In this document: one piece after another, positions 6,408 to 13,156 of the stretch
Position numbering within the stretch: the first letter of the stretch is position 1
How the letters are laid out: each line of letters begins with the position of its first letter
DNA from: Natrialbaceae archaeon B1-Br10_E2g27
Lineage (GTDB): Archaea; Halobacteriota; Halobacteria; Halobacteriales; Natrialbaceae
Length of the DNA stretch: 13,167 nucleotides
Reading direction: 5' to 3'
NCBI GenBank assembly: GCA_001563885.1
Contig: LKMM01000035.1
Coordinates: forward strand, 1 to 13,167
The notes under the pieces: model-generated
Told to the model about the DNA's origin: nothing
What the model saw: the letters and a program-made list of their open reading frames with translations, nothing else
Databases searched by the model: none
Program-made: the position numbers and the translations under genes

Positions 6408-7739
6408 ATGACCGAACTGGCGATCGTCGAGAGCCGTGCCGACCGTGCGTCGGTCCACATCTGTGATCAGCTCAGAGCGCTCGCCGAGTGGGACGAACGC
6501 GTTGACGACGATCGTCCGGACGCCGACGGTGGTGGCACCTACTACCGACTCGAGGGGGTCGAACTCCGCTCGTTCGAAGCGTTTCACCTCGACCTCGAGC
6601 GACCGGTCGACGCCTTCGACTGTGATCCAGAGCTGCTCGTCTTCGCTTCCCGTCACTCCGGCGAGACCGGGCCGCTTTTGACCGGCCACTTTACGGGTAA
6701 CTTCGGCCCAGCGGAGTTCGGCGGCGCAGATCACGCCGTCGCCGAGGCCTGTCCGAACGCCCTCGCCACCTTACTCGAGGCCTTCGAAACGTACGCGCCC
6801 GATGGCTACGACGTCGGCCTCGAGTGTACTCACCACGGCCCGACCGACGTGGGCTGTCCGTCGCTCTTTGCCGAGTTGGGCAGCGATGATGCCCAGTGGG
6901 ACGACCCCGAGGGTGCCGAAGCTGTCGCCCGGGCTATCCTCGAGCTTCGAGGCGTCTCAGCCCACCGCGAGCGGACGGTCGTCGGCTTCGGTGGCAACCA
7001 CTATGTCCCCCGATTCGAGCGTCTCGTCCGTGAAACGCCGTGGGCGGTCGGCCACGTCGGGGCCGACTGGGCACTCGAGGCGATGGGCCACCCCAACGCC
7101 CACACGGCGGTCCTCGAGGCAGCGTTCGAGGCCAGCAACACCGAGTTGGCCGTGATCGACGGCGAGTGGCCGGTACTCGAACAGACACTCGAGGAGGCAG
7201 GCTACCGGCTCGTCAGCGAGACCTGGGTTCGGGAGGTCGGCGATCGATCGCTCGAGAGCGTCGGGGCCGTCGAGTCCACACTTGGCACAGTCGAAGATGG
7301 CGTCCGTTTTGGCGACCGATGTGGCGATCAGTTTGCGGTATATTCGCTTGCTGATGCCCTCCTCAACAGGGCCGAAGGGATCGACCCCGACCGGGTTCGG
7401 GCAGCGGTTGCCGCCAACAGCGTCGCGTTCGAAACCACACAGGGTGGCAGTCGCATCGGCTCGCGGGTCGCACTACCGACCCCTGCAGCCGAATCCTACC
7501 GGGCGATCGTCGAGTCACTCGCGACGATCCTCGAAGACCGATACGAGACGGTGACCGTCGAGGACGACGCGATTGTCGCCAAGCGGGTTTCGTTCGATCC
7601 AGACCTGGCTCGAGGGGCCGGCGTCCCGGAGGGTCCGAAGTTCGGCATGCTCGCCAACGGGGAGTCGGTAACCGTCGATGGGACCCGGATCGATCCGGAA
7701 CGTGTTCGGACGGAAGAAATAGACGTTTTCGATATCTGA
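6408..7739 (+). CDS. dtdA: D-aminoacyl-tRNA deacylase (DtdA/DTD2), long haloarchaeal form
   Basis: The 443-residue protein carries the archaeal/plant DTD2 (GEK1-like) signatures: FASRHSG (about 79-85), LTGHFTGNFGPAEFGG (about 91-106), LECTHHGPTDV (about 138-148) with PSLFAELGSDDAQWDD (about 151-166), and VVGFGGNHYVPRF (about 191-203). Conserved His and Asp/Glu residues in these motifs are the likely zinc and catalytic ligands. The enzyme removes D-amino acids wrongly attached to tRNA, a cytoplasmic translation quality-control step. The core accounts for about 270 residues; the remaining 170 or so form a C-terminal extension ending in a conserved-looking GVPEGPKFGMLANGE segment (about 405-419). 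As I recall, haloarchaeal proteins of this family are generally this long. The ATG at 6408 starts directly into the first conserved strand. The gene is 48 bp after the exchanger gene, with only weak promoter signals between. Confidence 0.9.
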   Translation: MTELAIVESRADRASVHICDQLRALAEWDERVDDDRPDADGGGTYYRLEGVELRSFEAFHLDLERPVDAFDCDPELLVFASRHSGETGPLLTGHFTGNFGPAEFGGADHAVAEACPNALATLLEAFETYAPDGYDVGLECTHHGPTDVGCPSLFAELGSDDAQWDDPEGAEAVARAILELRGVSAHRERTVVGFGGNHYVPRFERLVRETPWAVGHVGADWALEAMGHPNAHTAVLEAAFEASNTELAVIDGEWPVLEQTLEEAGYRLVSETWVREVGDRSLESVGAVESTLGTVEDGVRFGDRCGDQFAVYSLADALLNRAEGIDPDRVRAAVAANSVAFETTQGGSRIGSRVALPTPAAESYRAIVESLATILEDRYETVTVEDDAIVAKRVSFDPDLARGAGVPEGPKFGMLANGESVTVDGTRIDPERVRTEEIDVFDI

Positions 7740-7762
7740 CTGTATTGGTTGCAAATAGTATG

Positions 7763-7835
7763 CACATATTATGTCCTACCGGCCCGGAATTCGGGCAATA
7801 TTGGAATATGATAGGTAATCAATGCATAATATGTG
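7763..7835. promoter_or_regulatory. AT-rich inverted repeat upstream of ftsZ1
   Basis: CACATATTATG (7763-7773) recurs inverted as CATAATATGTG (7825-7835), 51 bp apart, an exact 11-bp match. The segment is markedly AT-rich compared with the genes on either side. The inner copy contains a TATA-like CATAATATG. This could be a pair of operator half-sites or the promoter region of ftsZ1 with a leader of about 40 nt. Confidence 0.45.
7782..7796 (+). terminator. Short hairpin after dtdA
   Basis: GCCCG-GAATT-CGGGC forms a 5-bp GC stem with a 5-nt loop, 43 bp after the dtdA stop. AT-rich sequence with a CAATATTG palindrome (7796-7803) follows. It could help end dtdA transcription; there is no strong U-run. 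Confidence 0.35.
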
Positions 7836-7883
7836 TGCCGTCTGTCTGACGAACAGGGGAAAGATCATTACGCTTCATCGTAT

Positions 7884-7888
7884 AGGTG
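7884..7888 (+). promoter_or_regulatory. Possible Shine-Dalgarno site of ftsZ1
   Basis: AGGTG, complementary to the CACCT of archaeal 16S rRNA 3' ends, ends 9 nt before the ATG at 7898. If used, ftsZ1 has a leader and its promoter lies in the AT-rich repeat upstream. A competing view is a leaderless transcript from the weak ATTACG box near 7867-7872. Confidence 0.4.
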
Positions 7889-7897
7889 GGCTCAAGA

Positions 7898-9040
7898 ATG
7901 GACTCACTCATCGACGACGCTATCGACGAGGCCGAAGACGGGGAGCCGCCTGCCCCCGACGATGGCCAGTCGGGCGACGAGTCATCGAGTAGCTATCAGT
8001 CGGGAACGATGACCGACGAAGAACTGAAAGACGTCCTCCAGGACCTCCAGACCGACATTACGGTCGTCGGTTGTGGTGGGGCCGGCGGTAATACGATCAA
8101 CCGAATGCACGAAGAGGGCATCCATGGCGCGAAACTCGTCGCCGCGAACACTGACGTCCAGCATTTAGTCGAGATCGGAGCCGACACCAAGATCCTGATG
8201 GGCGAGGAAAAAACCGGCGGTCGTGGAGCGGGCTCGCTCCCACAGGTCGGCGAGGAAGCTGCCTTAGAGAGCCAGACGGATATCTACGAATCGATCGAGG
8301 GATCCGACATGGTGTTTGTCACCGCCGGTCTCGGTGGTGGGACCGGAACTGGCTCTGCGCCCGTCGTTGCGAAAGCCGCCCGCGAAGCCGGTGCCCTGAC
8401 GATTGCGATCGTTACGACGCCATTTACTGCGGAGGGTGAAGTACGACGGACCAACGCCGAAGCCGGCTTAGAGCGACTGCGCGACGTCTCCGATACCGTC
8501 ATCGTCGTTCCGAACGACCGACTGCTCGATTCAGTTGGCAAACTGCCCGTCCGGCAAGCGTTCAAAGTCAGCGACGAAGTGCTCATGCGGTCGGTCAAAG
8601 GGATCACCGAACTGATCACGAAACCCGGTCTGGTCAACTTAGATTTCGCCGACGTTCGCACCGTCATGGAACGTGGCGGCGTCGCGATGATCGGCCTCGG
8701 CGAGTCCGACTCGGAGGCAAAAGCCGAAGACTCCGTCAAGACCGCCCTGCGCTCGCCGCTGCTCGATGTCGACATTTCGGGAGCGAATTCAGCGCTTGTT
8801 AACGTCACTGGCGGCAACGACATGTCAATTGAAGAAGCAGAAGGCGTCGTCGAGGAGATCTACGACCGCATCGACCCCGACGCCCGCATTATCTGGGGGA
8901 CCTCCATCGACGAAACCTTAGAGGGCAGCATGCGAACGATGATCGTCGTCACCGGCGTCCAGTCGCCCCAGATTTATGGCCGTCCCGACGGCGAGGCCGT
9001 CCAGCCCGAGATGGGCGATGACATCGATTTCGTCGACTGA
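7898..9040 (+). CDS. ftsZ1: Cell division protein FtsZ, type 1 (FtsZ1)
   Basis: The 380-residue tubulin-like GTPase begins MDSLIDDAIDEAE, the N-terminal pattern of haloarchaeal FtsZ1 rather than FtsZ2. After a disordered acidic, Ser-rich lead (about 14-38) come the nucleotide-binding loop VVGCGGAGGNTINRM (about 56-70), the tubulin signature GGGTGTG (about 146-152) and the synergy (T7) loop NLDFADVRTVM (about 247-257) with its catalytic acidic residues. The C-terminal tail is short and acidic. In Haloferax, FtsZ1 and FtsZ2 have separate roles, with FtsZ1 recruiting and stabilising the division ring. A GTG at 7886 is in frame, but ATG 7898 gives the family start and a suitably spaced AGGTG. No other division gene is adjacent; the next gene is on the opposite strand. 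Confidence 0.95.
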   Translation: MDSLIDDAIDEAEDGEPPAPDDGQSGDESSSSYQSGTMTDEELKDVLQDLQTDITVVGCGGAGGNTINRMHEEGIHGAKLVAANTDVQHLVEIGADTKILMGEEKTGGRGAGSLPQVGEEAALESQTDIYESIEGSDMVFVTAGLGGGTGTGSAPVVAKAAREAGALTIAIVTTPFTAEGEVRRTNAEAGLERLRDVSDTVIVVPNDRLLDSVGKLPVRQAFKVSDEVLMRSVKGITELITKPGLVNLDFADVRTVMERGGVAMIGLGESDSEAKAEDSVKTALRSPLLDVDISGANSALVNVTGGNDMSIEEAEGVVEEIYDRIDPDARIIWGTSIDETLEGSMRTMIVVTGVQSPQIYGRPDGEAVQPEMGDDIDFVD

Positions 9041-9088
9041 CCGATAGTTTCACTCGAGAGCGTTCTGTGCGATGATGCGACGCCCGAA

Positions 9089-9412
9089 TTAGTCGTCAGC
9101 CGACGCCTGTGTGTCCGTTGTGTCACCTTCGATACTCGGCGGATAGACACCCCGCTCGAGTTTCAGATCAGACTGTGGCCGAGCCATACAGGTCAGCGCA
9201 TACCTTTCAGCTTCGGCTTCGGTGAAGCCGCGAGCAGCCGGTTGTGTAACCTCGCCCTCGAGAACTTCGGCCGAACAGGCCAGACACATCCCGACCCGAC
9301 AGGAGTATTCCTGTGCGATTCCCTCCTCGAGACAGCGACTCAGAATCGTCTCCTTGTCCGAACAGGTGATCGTCTCACCCGTGCCGACGAATTCGATAGT
9401 GTACTCCGCCAT
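9089..9412 (-). CDS. [2Fe-2S] ferredoxin, plant type
   Basis: The 107-residue acidic protein shows the plant-type ferredoxin cluster motif: Cys38-x4-Cys43-x2-Cys46 in YSCRVGMCLACSAEV, plus Cys75 in ALTCMARPQSDL. The beta-grasp fold opens with MAEYTIEFVGTGETITC. It is shorter than the abundant haloarchaeal ferredoxin, which carries an acidic insertion near the N-terminus, so it is probably a dedicated electron carrier. The frame runs back to a TTG at 9439, but ATG 9412 gives the expected first strand and is preceded by a TATA-like box about 35 bp upstream (9444-9450), implying a short leader. It is divergent from a geranylgeranyl-reductase-family gene, with 109 bp between start codons. Ferredoxin-dependent geranylgeranyl reduction is known in Methanosarcina, so it may serve its neighbour; that link is an inference. 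Confidence 0.92.
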   Translation of the reverse strand: MAEYTIEFVGTGETITCSDKETILSRCLEEGIAQEYSCRVGMCLACSAEVLEGEVTQPAARGFTEAEAERYALTCMARPQSDLKLERGVYPPSIEGDTTDTQASADD

Positions 9413-9443
9413 GTCACTCAGTACGAACACCTCGGTCAAAGTT

Positions 9444-9450
9444 CTTTATT
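9444..9450 (-). promoter_or_regulatory. TATA-like box of the ferredoxin gene
   Basis: The minus strand reads AATAAAG, centred 35 bp from the ATG at 9412. This predicts a leader of about 8 nt. Confidence 0.45.
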
Positions 9451-9458
9451 CCGATTTT

Positions 9459-9475
9459 GTCGCTTTGGCAGCGAC
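9459..9475. promoter_or_regulatory. Inverted repeat between divergent ferredoxin and reductase promoters
   Basis: GTCGCT-TTGGC-AGCGAC is a perfect 6-bp inverted repeat with a 5-nt spacer. It lies between the two TATA-like boxes, where a single bound regulator could act on both genes. Confidence 0.35.
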
Positions 9476-9485
9476 GGATTGACCT

Positions 9486-9501
9486 AAAACGTTTTCCTAT
9501 C
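9486..9501 (+). promoter_or_regulatory. Promoter region of the reductase gene with a 10-bp palindrome
   Basis: AAAACGTTTT (9486-9495) is a perfect palindrome running directly into CCTATC (9496-9501). The TTTTCCTAT segment is centred about 26 bp before the ATG at 9522, so it is the likely TATA region of a leaderless transcript. Confidence 0.45.
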
Positions 9502-9521
9502 GGGGGGTACAGTGTGTTGAT

Positions 9522-10928
9522 ATGAGTACGCAGGAACAGTCGGCTACCGAGACGACGGCCAAGACAGACACGCCGGACGTCGTCGTCGTCGGTGCTGGCA
9601 CCGCAGGCTGTTATGCCGCCGCAACCGTCGCACGCGAGGGGTACGATGTCGTTGTTCTCGAGCGAAAATCCGAGGAGGAAGCCGGTCACATCGCCTGTGG
9701 CGACGCCTTGAAGGGGGCGAGTGCGTTCCCCGATTCGATCCCCAGGTCACAACTCGAGCCAGCCTTCACCAACACCGGCGTCGACCACGGTCGCTTCGAG
9801 ATCCCACAGGAAGAGACTGTCCTCGAGATTCCCGTGCCGGGCGAACTCGCCGTCATCGACCGCTGGGAGTACGGCCGGCGGATCATCGAGGGTGCCGAGG
9901 AGACTGGCGTCGAGATCCACTACGATACGGTCGTCCAGGACGTCACTCAGGACGAGGATGGCCGCGTGACCGGTGTCGAGGCGATGTCGAAAGGCGAGCC
10001 CCGAACCTACGACGCCGAGTTCGTCGTCGACGCTGCCGGCTCACTCTCGGTGTTACAAGACCAGGTCGATTTCGAGGAGTCGACGTTCGACACCAACGTC
10101 AACTACACCCACTTCTGTTCGGCCTATCGCGAGATCGTCCACGTCGAGGAGCCAGTCGAGTGGGATGATGCCCTCGTGTTCAAACCCACCGAACGCGCTG
10201 CCGGCTATCTGTGGTATTTCCCACGAACCGACACCGAGATCAACGCCGGGCTTGGCTTTCAGATGACCGAAGAGCCGATGCAATTGGTCGAGGACCTCAA
10301 ACGCGACCTCGAGAACCGTGTTGAGTTCGAGGGGGCCGAGGTCTCGGATAAACTCGGTGCTGCCTTGCCGACCCGCCGGCCGTATGATTCGGCGGTCCAT
10401 CCGGGATATGTCGCGGTCGGCGACGCCGCAGGTCACGTCAACCCCACCACCGGCGGCGGAATCGCCGGGGCGGCCTATGCCGGAAAATACGCCGCCGAGG
10501 CCATCCTCGAGGGACTCGAGACCGGCGAACACGGCGAGGCAGTTCTCTGGGAGTACAACGAGCGTGTGATGGATCACTTCGGTGCGCGATACGCCGCCCT
10601 CGACGTCTACAACATCCTCTCGACGGCCATCGATGTCGACGATTTGATGAGCTTACTCGCCGCGATGCCCGGAGAGAAACTCGCCGAGGCACTGTATTCT
10701 GGCAGCACCGATATCGGGTTAAAACTCAAACTCGAGGCGCTGGCACAGAGTCGCGGTCACTGGGGGACGATCTGGAACCTCTATCAGACGAAACGCCGGG
10801 CTGATGATATTCTCGCTCACTACGAGAACTATCCAACCCACCCCGCAGCACTCGACCACTGGCAGAATCGGCGGGACAAACTGATGGACGCCGTTTACGA
10901 AACCACCGATGCTGATCCGAAATACTGA
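9522..10928 (+). CDS. Geranylgeranyl reductase family flavoprotein
   Basis: The 468-residue protein begins with a low-complexity Ser/Thr/Glu lead, then a Rossmann FAD motif VVVGAGTAGCYAA (about 21-33). It has CGDALKG (about 59-65), a geranylgeranyl-reductase signature segment GYLWYFPRTDTEINAGLG (about 228-245), and the second FAD contact YVAVGDAAGHVNPTTGGGI (about 296-314). These mark the archaeal GGR family, which saturates isoprenoid double bonds in archaeol-type membrane lipids, and in paralogues dolichol or menaquinone side chains. The C-terminal 150 or so residues are helical, as in the family. Haloarchaea often have several paralogues, so the exact substrate is uncertain. The enzyme needs an electron donor, and the divergent [2Fe-2S] ferredoxin is a natural candidate. 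The gene converges on the rhodanese-flavoprotein gene, with a GC hairpin in the 37-bp gap. Confidence 0.9.
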   Translation: MSTQEQSATETTAKTDTPDVVVVGAGTAGCYAAATVAREGYDVVVLERKSEEEAGHIACGDALKGASAFPDSIPRSQLEPAFTNTGVDHGRFEIPQEETVLEIPVPGELAVIDRWEYGRRIIEGAEETGVEIHYDTVVQDVTQDEDGRVTGVEAMSKGEPRTYDAEFVVDAAGSLSVLQDQVDFEESTFDTNVNYTHFCSAYREIVHVEEPVEWDDALVFKPTERAAGYLWYFPRTDTEINAGLGFQMTEEPMQLVEDLKRDLENRVEFEGAEVSDKLGAALPTRRPYDSAVHPGYVAVGDAAGHVNPTTGGGIAGAAYAGKYAAEAILEGLETGEHGEAVLWEYNERVMDHFGARYAALDVYNILSTAIDVDDLMSLLAAMPGEKLAEALYSGSTDIGLKLKLEALAQSRGHWGTIWNLYQTKRRADDILAHYENYPTHPAALDHWQNRRDKLMDAVYETTDADPKY

Positions 10929-10945
10929 CACTCCCTGAAGCTTTT

Positions 10946-10960
10946 CGCCACCCCGTGGCG
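10946..10960. terminator. GC hairpin between convergent genes
   Basis: CGCCAC-CCC-GTGGCG is a perfect 6-bp stem with a 3-nt loop, placed between the stops of the reductase gene (10928) and the opposing flavoprotein gene (10966). A CTTTT run flanks its left side, so neither strand shows a hairpin followed by a U-run. A role as bidirectional terminator is plausible but unproven. Confidence 0.4.
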
Positions 10961-10965
10961 GCGAT

Positions 10966-12639
10966 TCACGACGGACGTCCGGCAGTATCACCTCGTCGCT
11001 TGGCCGCTTGGTATCGGTAGTATCCGCCTGTGAGACTCCGGGAGGGGACGCCTTCTTGCTGGAGAATACGACTCGCCATGTAGGAGCTTTTGCCGATTTT
11101 GCAGTAGGTCAACACCTCGCCGTCGATGTCACGTTCCTCGAGCCACGATCGAAGGTTGCCAAGCGGGACGTGTTCGTCGCCCGGTATCGATCCCTGTGTC
11201 TCTCTCATCTCGGCCGGTCGGGTGTCGATTACTGTCGCCGCCTCGCGTGCAGTCTCGAACTCCTCGAGATGGACGATATCGGCGACGCCTTCGATCACGT
11301 TGGTACCGATCATCCCGAGTACGTTGACCGGATCTTTCGCCGCCGAGTACGGCGGTGCGTAGGCCAAATCGAGATCGCGGATGTCGAAGACGGTATCATC
11401 GTGGGCGATAGCCGTCGCCAGGACGTCAATTCGTTTGTCAACACCCTGGGTTCCGATCGCCTGGGCACCGAGAATCGTCCCGTCGTCGGGATCGAACAGG
11501 AGCTTGAAATGGATATCCGCTGTGCCGGGATAGTAGCCGGCGTGGCTCGGTTCGCTCGTATAGATTGCCTCGTACGGGCGTTCCTGGTCGGCTAATCTCG
11601 ATTCCGTCAGCCCGACGGTTCCGACATCCAGGTCGAACACCTTCGCAATTGCCGTGTCGAGTACCGGAGCCAACTCGTCGTCGTGGCCTGCGATATCGTT
11701 GGCGGCAACGCGACCCTGGCGGTTTGCTGGCCCACCGAGTGGCACCCATGCCCGGTTCGACGACAGCGCACTCGGGGCTGCCACAGCATCGCCAACGGCG
11801 TGGATCGCTGGGGTATCGGTCCGCATCCGACTGTCGACCGTTATTGCCCCGCTTTCGTGTCGCTCGAGCCCAGCCGCCTCTGCCAACTCGGTTCGTGGGC
11901 GTACCCCCGTGGCGACGACGACCAGATCGAACGTCCGACTCTCATCGGTCCCCATTGCAGCGGTGATCGTTCCGTCGCCAGCGTCAGTCAGTTCCTCGAC
12001 ACCCACACCCAACTGGAGTTCGATGCCCTGCTCGCGCAGATGTGTCTCGACGAGGGCCGCCATCTCGTCGCCGAGCGTATTCGGCATCACCTGGTCGAGC
12101 AGTTCGGCGACGACGACGGAATGGCCTGCCTCGTGGAGGTTTTCGGCAACTTCGATCCCGATGTAGCCGGCCCCGACGACGAGCGCACGCTTGGCATCGT
12201 CGACCCGAGTACGGATAGCCGTTGCATCCGAAACCGTCCGAAGCGTATAGCAGTGCTCGAGTGATTCGATATCGAACGTCGGCGGAACCAGCGGTTCGGC
12301 ACCGGTCGCCAACACGAGTTCGTCGTAATCGAGATCGTAGCGGTCGTTGTCTCGTGACTCGACGGTCACAACCCGTCTCTCAGAGTCGATGTCGACTACT
12401 GTCTGACTGGTTCGAATATCCAGATCAAAGGCTGCGCTGAGTTGGTCGGCACCCATGACTGCCAGTTCGGATTCGGGGACGGTATCGCTGAGGTGATATG
12501 GCAACCCACAGCTTGCATAGGAGACGTACGCCGTGGCTTCGATAACGACGATATCGGCATCTTCCTCGAGCCGGCGAAGTCGCGTCGCGGTACTCATTCC
12601 TGCTGCGTTACCGCCGACGATCACGTACTGCTGTGACAT
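10966..12639 (-). CDS. CoA-disulfide/persulfide reductase-like flavoprotein with C-terminal rhodanese domain
   Basis: The 557-residue protein has an N-terminal FAD motif VIVGGNAAGMSTATRL (about 6-21) and the single redox cysteine of the CoA-disulfide reductase/NADH oxidase group in SYASCGLPYHL (Cys44). It has an NAD(P)H motif ALVVGAGYIGIEVAENL, a second FAD contact AIHAVGDAVA, a dimerisation domain with AYAPPYSAAKDPVN, and a rhodanese domain over about the last 100 residues. The rhodanese loop CKIGKSS holds its active Cys513. This matches the CDR-rhodanese fusion class, which reduces CoA disulfides or per-/polysulfides with NAD(P)H. A GTG at 12687 is in frame, but ATG 12639 is chosen because the FAD strand begins there and a TATATA box lies about 29 bp upstream. 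A small regulator gene lies just upstream on the same strand, suggesting control by thiol or sulfur state. Confidence 0.9.
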   Translation of the reverse strand: MSQQYVIVGGNAAGMSTATRLRRLEEDADIVVIEATAYVSYASCGLPYHLSDTVPESELAVMGADQLSAAFDLDIRTSQTVVDIDSERRVVTVESRDNDRYDLDYDELVLATGAEPLVPPTFDIESLEHCYTLRTVSDATAIRTRVDDAKRALVVGAGYIGIEVAENLHEAGHSVVVAELLDQVMPNTLGDEMAALVETHLREQGIELQLGVGVEELTDAGDGTITAAMGTDESRTFDLVVVATGVRPRTELAEAAGLERHESGAITVDSRMRTDTPAIHAVGDAVAAPSALSSNRAWVPLGGPANRQGRVAANDIAGHDDELAPVLDTAIAKVFDLDVGTVGLTESRLADQERPYEAIYTSEPSHAGYYPGTADIHFKLLFDPDDGTILGAQAIGTQGVDKRIDVLATAIAHDDTVFDIRDLDLAYAPPYSAAKDPVNVLGMIGTNVIEGVADIVHLEEFETAREAATVIDTRPAEMRETQGSIPGDEHVPLGNLRSWLEERDIDGEVLTYCKIGKSSYMASRILQQEGVPSRSLTGGYYRYQAAKRRGDTAGRPS

Positions 12640-12664
12640 ACCCGATAGCAGGAGAGCAGACGAG

Positions 12665-12672
12665 TATATATT
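12665..12672 (-). promoter_or_regulatory. TATA box of the rhodanese-flavoprotein gene
   Basis: The minus strand reads AATATATA, centred about 29 bp from the ATG at 12639. It is one of the strongest TATA matches in the window and fits a leaderless transcript independent of the upstream regulator gene. Confidence 0.7.
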
Positions 12673-12746
12673 GTCTATTATTCCCACTACTCTAAAATCA
12701 CACGCTAATAGCTCAACACGGCCACACGGTGTCGTCTCACTATTCC
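12673..12746. promoter_or_regulatory. Near-identical direct repeats in the gap before the flavoprotein gene
   Basis: GTCTATTATTCC (12673-12684) resembles GTCTCACTATTCC (12734-12746), about 61 bp apart. A GCTAATAGC dyad (12704-12712) lies between them. The first copy sits directly next to the TATA box. These could be operator sites for the neighbouring regulator, but the matches are short. Confidence 0.25.
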
Positions 12747-12751
12747 AGCGA

Positions 12752-13156
12752 TCACCCCTTGAGGGGTGTCACGCCCTCGTCGGCGTGCTCGTATTTGTCC
12801 TCGAACTCCTGGATGAGTTGGCCCATCTTCGCATACCAGTCGTTGAGCATCCGTTGCATGTCGGTTGCGATCTGGTCTGGGTCAGTTGGGTAGTAGACGT
12901 GGTAGTAGCCACCCTGATCGTAGTTTATCTGTTCTTTCTGGATGAAGCCACTCTGGAGCAGCCGCTGGATCGAACGGTAGGCCGTCGAGCGCTCGCGGTC
13001 GACTCGGTCTGCAACCTCGTCGATCGTTAACGGCTCGTCGCTTTCGACCATCACCCGAAAACAGTCCTTATCGAGTTGTTTCAGCCCGTGGACACACTCG
13101 AGGAGCCCTTCACACTCCATATTCTGCTGTAACATTTCCGCCATCGATTTGGCCAT
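12752..13156 (-). CDS. Small winged-helix (TrmB/MarR-like) transcriptional regulator with conserved-looking cysteines
   Basis: The 134-residue protein has an N-terminal segment with three cysteines (Cys15, Cys21, Cys32) in MECEGLLECVHGLKQLDKDC. A winged helix follows: FRVMVESDEPLTIDEVADRV, then DRERSTAYRSIQRLLQSGFI, about residues 33-73. A beta-wing with GGYYHVYYPTDPDQ leads into a C-terminal amphipathic helix (about 96-122) suited to dimerisation. The cysteine cluster suggests sensing of redox state, sulfur species or a metal, but no ligand is established here. Its gene ends 112 bp before the start of a persulfide/CoA-disulfide-reductase-like gene on the same strand, a likely target. ATG 13156 is the first in frame; an ATG four codons later (13144) is also possible. 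Only 11 bases of upstream sequence are in the window, so its promoter is not visible. Confidence 0.82.
   Translation of the reverse strand: MAKSMAEMLQQNMECEGLLECVHGLKQLDKDCFRVMVESDEPLTIDEVADRVDRERSTAYRSIQRLLQSGFIQKEQINYDQGGYYHVYYPTDPDQIATDMQRMLNDWYAKMGQLIQEFEDKYEHADEGVTPLKG
12753..12768 (-). terminator. Hairpin overlapping the regulator stop codon
   Basis: CACCCCT-TG-AGGGGTG is a 7-bp inverted repeat with almost no spacer (6 bp with a 4-nt loop in a real fold). It spans the last codons and stop of the regulator gene. It could attenuate or end transcription before the flavoprotein gene, which has its own promoter; no U-run follows. Confidence 0.35.

Noticed and set aside
5829..6734. Long minus-strand frame (301 codons) across the exchanger and dtdA genes
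   Set aside because: It is antisense to two well-supported genes and crosses their boundary; the product is low-complexity Glu/Arg/Asp with no family features.
7740..7897. Replication origin in the AT-rich gap
   Set aside because: There is no orc1/cdc6 gene and no ORB-like G-rich repeat; the inverted repeat is better explained as promoter or operator sequence.
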